In this document: piece after piece, positions 5,586-7,378 of the stretch
Position numbering within the stretch: the stretch's first letter is position 1
Layout: each line of letters begins with the position of its first letter
Origin: Candidatus Omnitrophota bacterium
GTDB taxonomy: Bacteria; Omnitrophota; Gorgyraeia; Aquiviventales; Aquiviventaceae
Reading direction: 5' to 3'
DNA: 7,378 nucleotides
Assembly: GCA_020057015.1 (NCBI GenBank)
Contig: JAGVGS010000176.1
Span: 1 to 7,378 of the forward strand
The notes under the pieces: generated by a model
Seen by the model: only the letters and a program-made list of their open reading frames with translations
The model's database searches: none
What the model was told of the DNA's origin: nothing
Position numbers and translations under genes: made by a program

Positions 5586-7331
5586 CTATTCCACCAGCGC
5601 CGGGGCCGCCTGCTTGAGGCTGGCGATTAGATACGCTTCCACTTCCTTGCCGGTGCGCAGCTTCATGGCCTGCTCCACCGCCTGGCGGGCGAAGGAATAC
5701 TCCACCGAGCGGATCACCTGCTTGACGATCGGCAGCTGCACCGGCGAGGTGGAAAACTCATCCAGCCCCATGCCGAGCAACAGCAGGCTTAAGGGCGGCT
5801 CACCGGCCATTTCCCCGCACATGCCCACCCAAATCCCGGCGGCATGGCCCACGTCGATGATCTGCTTGACCAGCCGCAGGATCGAGGGATGCGTGGGCTC
5901 ATACAAATAGGCGATCTTTTCATTCACGCGATCCACGGCCAGCGTGTACTGGATCAGGTCATTCGTCCCGATCGAGAAAAAGTCGACTTCCTGCGCCAGC
6001 AGGTCGCAGGTCAGCGCCGCCGAGGGCACCTCGATCATGGCGCCCACCTCGAAGACCTCGGCAAAGGGCACGCCCTCGCGCTGCAGCTCCTGCCGCACTT
6101 CTTGGAAAATCTCATTCGCGCGGCGCAGGTCCTCCACCCCGGAGATCATCGGGTACATCATCTTGAGGTTGCCATGCACGCTCGCTCGCAGGATCGCCCG
6201 CAATTGCACGCGGAAGATATCCGGCCGCGCGAGGCTGAAACGCACCGCCCGCCAGCCCATGAAGGGGTTCATCTCCATGGGCAGTTGCAGCTGCGAGGCC
6301 AGTTTATCGCCGCCGAGGTCCATCGTGCGGATGATCACCGGGTGCGGCTTCAGCTGCTCGGCCACCGTGCTGTACGCCGCGAACTGCTCCTCTTCCGTGG
6401 GGAAATCCGGCCGGTTGAGGTAGAGAAACTCGGTGCGGAAGAGGCCGATGCCCTGCGCCCCGTGCGCGATCACCGAGGGCACCTCATCGGGCAGCTCGAT
6501 ATTGGCGGCCAGGATCACCTGGTGGTGGTCCAACGTCTCCGCCGGCAGGTCTTTGAGCTGCAACAGCTGGCGGCTGGCCTCCTGGTAGCGCCGCTGCTCG
6601 AGCTTATAGCGCTCGATCGTGGCCTCATCGGGATCCACGAGCACGTCGCCGTGCCCCCCGTCGATGATCACGAACACCCCATCGCGGATGCGCTTGGTGG
6701 CCACCTGCAGCCCCACCACCGCCGGGATCTCGAGCGACTTGGCCATGATGGCCGTGTGGCTCGTGCGCCCGCCGACGTCGGTCACAAAGCCCAGCACGTA
6801 CTGCTTGGGCATCTGGGCGGTCTCCGAGGGCGAGAGATCCCGCGCGATCACGATGGCCGCGTGATCGAGCTGGGCCAGCGTGGCGTGCTGGCGGCCCATG
6901 AGGTTGCGCAGCACGCGCCGGCGCACGTCTTCGATGTCCGCCATGCGCTCGCGCAGGTATTCATCCTCGGTGCGCGAGAAGGCCTTCAGGTGCCGGTGGA
7001 TCACGTCGTTGAAAATCGTCTCGACATTGAGCTTCTCCGTCCGCAGGCCCTGGATGATCTCTTCGCGCAGAGATTGATCCTCGAGCACCAAGAGGTGGGC
7101 GTTGAGAATTTCGGCATGCTCCTGGCCCAGCTCAGTGGCCACCTTCTTCTGGATCCCGACGATCTGATGGCGGGTCTTGATGAGGGCTTCCTCGAGCCGC
7201 AGCATTTCACTGGGCACCTGGGCTTCGGTGATCGGCCGCTTGGGAATCGCAGGCTCTTCGCTGTCGAAAAACAGCGCGCGGCCCATGGCCACCCCTGGCG
7301 CGGCCGGGATCCCCTTCAGCGTGGTCATCAT
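5586..7331 (-). CDS. ptsI: Phosphoenolpyruvate-protein phosphotransferase (PTS enzyme I)
   Basis: This cytoplasmic enzyme takes phosphate from phosphoenolpyruvate onto its own histidine and passes it to HPr, the first step of the sugar phosphotransferase system or its regulatory variants. It has 581 residues, close to E. coli EI (575). The N-terminal GIPAAPGVAMG (7-17) leads into the HPr-binding helical region (about 40-150). The phosphorylated histidine is His192 in GGRTSHTAIMAK (187-198). The PEP-binding barrel shows GLFRTEFLYL (296-305, Arg299), RTMDLGGDK (335-343, Arg335), NPFMGWRAVR (355-364), IEVPSA (433-438), FFSIGTNDLIQYT (451-463) and GMCGEMAG (503-510, Cys505). All known catalytic residues seem present. 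The first ATG overlaps the upstream stop by four bases; a second ATG follows at once, so M1 and M2 are both possible. No strong Shine-Dalgarno is present. No EII sugar-permease genes lie in the window, so transport versus regulation cannot be decided. Confidence 0.96.
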   Translation of the reverse strand: MMTTLKGIPAAPGVAMGRALFFDSEEPAIPKRPITEAQVPSEMLRLEEALIKTRHQIVGIQKKVATELGQEHAEILNAHLLVLEDQSLREEIIQGLRTEKLNVETIFNDVIHRHLKAFSRTEDEYLRERMADIEDVRRRVLRNLMGRQHATLAQLDHAAIVIARDLSPSETAQMPKQYVLGFVTDVGGRTSHTAIMAKSLEIPAVVGLQVATKRIRDGVFVIIDGGHGDVLVDPDEATIERYKLEQRRYQEASRQLLQLKDLPAETLDHHQVILAANIELPDEVPSVIAHGAQGIGLFRTEFLYLNRPDFPTEEEQFAAYSTVAEQLKPHPVIIRTMDLGGDKLASQLQLPMEMNPFMGWRAVRFSLARPDIFRVQLRAILRASVHGNLKMMYPMISGVEDLRRANEIFQEVRQELQREGVPFAEVFEVGAMIEVPSAALTCDLLAQEVDFFSIGTNDLIQYTLAVDRVNEKIAYLYEPTHPSILRLVKQIIDVGHAAGIWVGMCGEMAGEPPLSLLLLGMGLDEFSTSPVQLPIVKQVIRSVEYSFARQAVEQAMKLRTGKEVEAYLIASLKQAAPALVE

Positions 7332-7378
7332 CCGGCCGCGGGGTGTTCGGAGAGCGGCTCGGTCACCAGGCGCACGAG
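7328..7378 (-). CDS. C-terminal end of the gene upstream of ptsI, possibly HPr (5' part outside window)
   Basis: On the minus strand one frame is open from the window edge to a TGA at 7330-7328, encoding LVRLVTEPLSEHPAAG. The stop overlaps the ptsI start as ATGA, which shows this frame is likely the real preceding gene of the same operon. The piece LVRLVTEPLSE resembles the last helix of HPr (LVKLMAELE in E. coli), and ptsH directly before ptsI is a common arrangement. Sixteen residues are too few for a firm name; another PTS-related protein or an unrelated one is possible. Confidence 0.5.
   Translation of the reverse strand, partial: LVRLVTEPLSEHPAAG

Noticed and set aside
4833..5630. 265-codon open frame on the + strand opposite the nucleotidyltransferase gene
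   Set aside because: It covers the complementary strand of a gene with clear catalytic motifs and runs into the end of ptsI. Composition is typical of an antisense shadow.
1..7378. A novel defence, mobile or CRISPR-like system
   Set aside because: I saw no spaced repeat array, transposase, integrase, tRNA, phage-like gene or cluster of unknown proteins. Nearly every base is covered by recognisable core genes with continuous, unbroken frames.

Overview
The window looks like a core-metabolism and envelope region of a GC-rich (roughly 60% by eye), Gram-negative-type (diderm) bacterium. The diderm inference rests on two adjacent LptF/LptG-type permeases, which carry lipopolysaccharide towards the outer membrane. 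Phylum cannot be fixed from this sequence. The gene mix and the short archaeal/thermophile-like adenosylhomocysteinase would fit an Omnitrophota-like or other little-cultured lineage, but that is a weak guess.

Layout: two convergent, tightly packed gene sets meet at a 112-base intergenic region (2265-2376) holding a long hairpin that looks like a shared bidirectional terminator. On the + strand are the last 26 codons of a ComF-like phosphoribosyltransferase (1-81), lptF (78-1169, 4-base ATGA overlap with comF) and lptG (1179-2264). On the - strand, read from the right edge, are the last 16 codons of a gene that may be HPr/ptsH (7328-7378), ptsI for PTS enzyme I (5586-7331), a sugar-phosphate nucleotidyltransferase (4830-5582), metK for S-adenosylmethionine synthetase (3667-4815) and ahcY for adenosylhomocysteinase (2377-3639).

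Function: metK and ahcY are two steps of the activated-methyl cycle. MetK makes SAM from methionine and ATP, and AhcY removes the S-adenosylhomocysteine left after methyl transfer. They are probably co-transcribed with enzyme I, which takes phosphate from PEP and passes it to HPr, and with an enzyme that probably makes an NDP-sugar. Gene junctions on this strand are 3, 14 and 27 bases or an overlap, so a single transcript is likely, with its promoter outside the window. Only metK and ahcY carry strong Shine-Dalgarno sequences; the other starts seem to rely on translational coupling.

I found no mobile element, CRISPR array, RNA gene, phage gene or clear novel system. The large antisense reading frames over ahcY, metK and the nucleotidyltransferase gene look like high-GC shadows. 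The findings are therefore modest: the gene association, translation-signal details, the terminator's alternative fold, and family-level sequence variants in MetK and AhcY.
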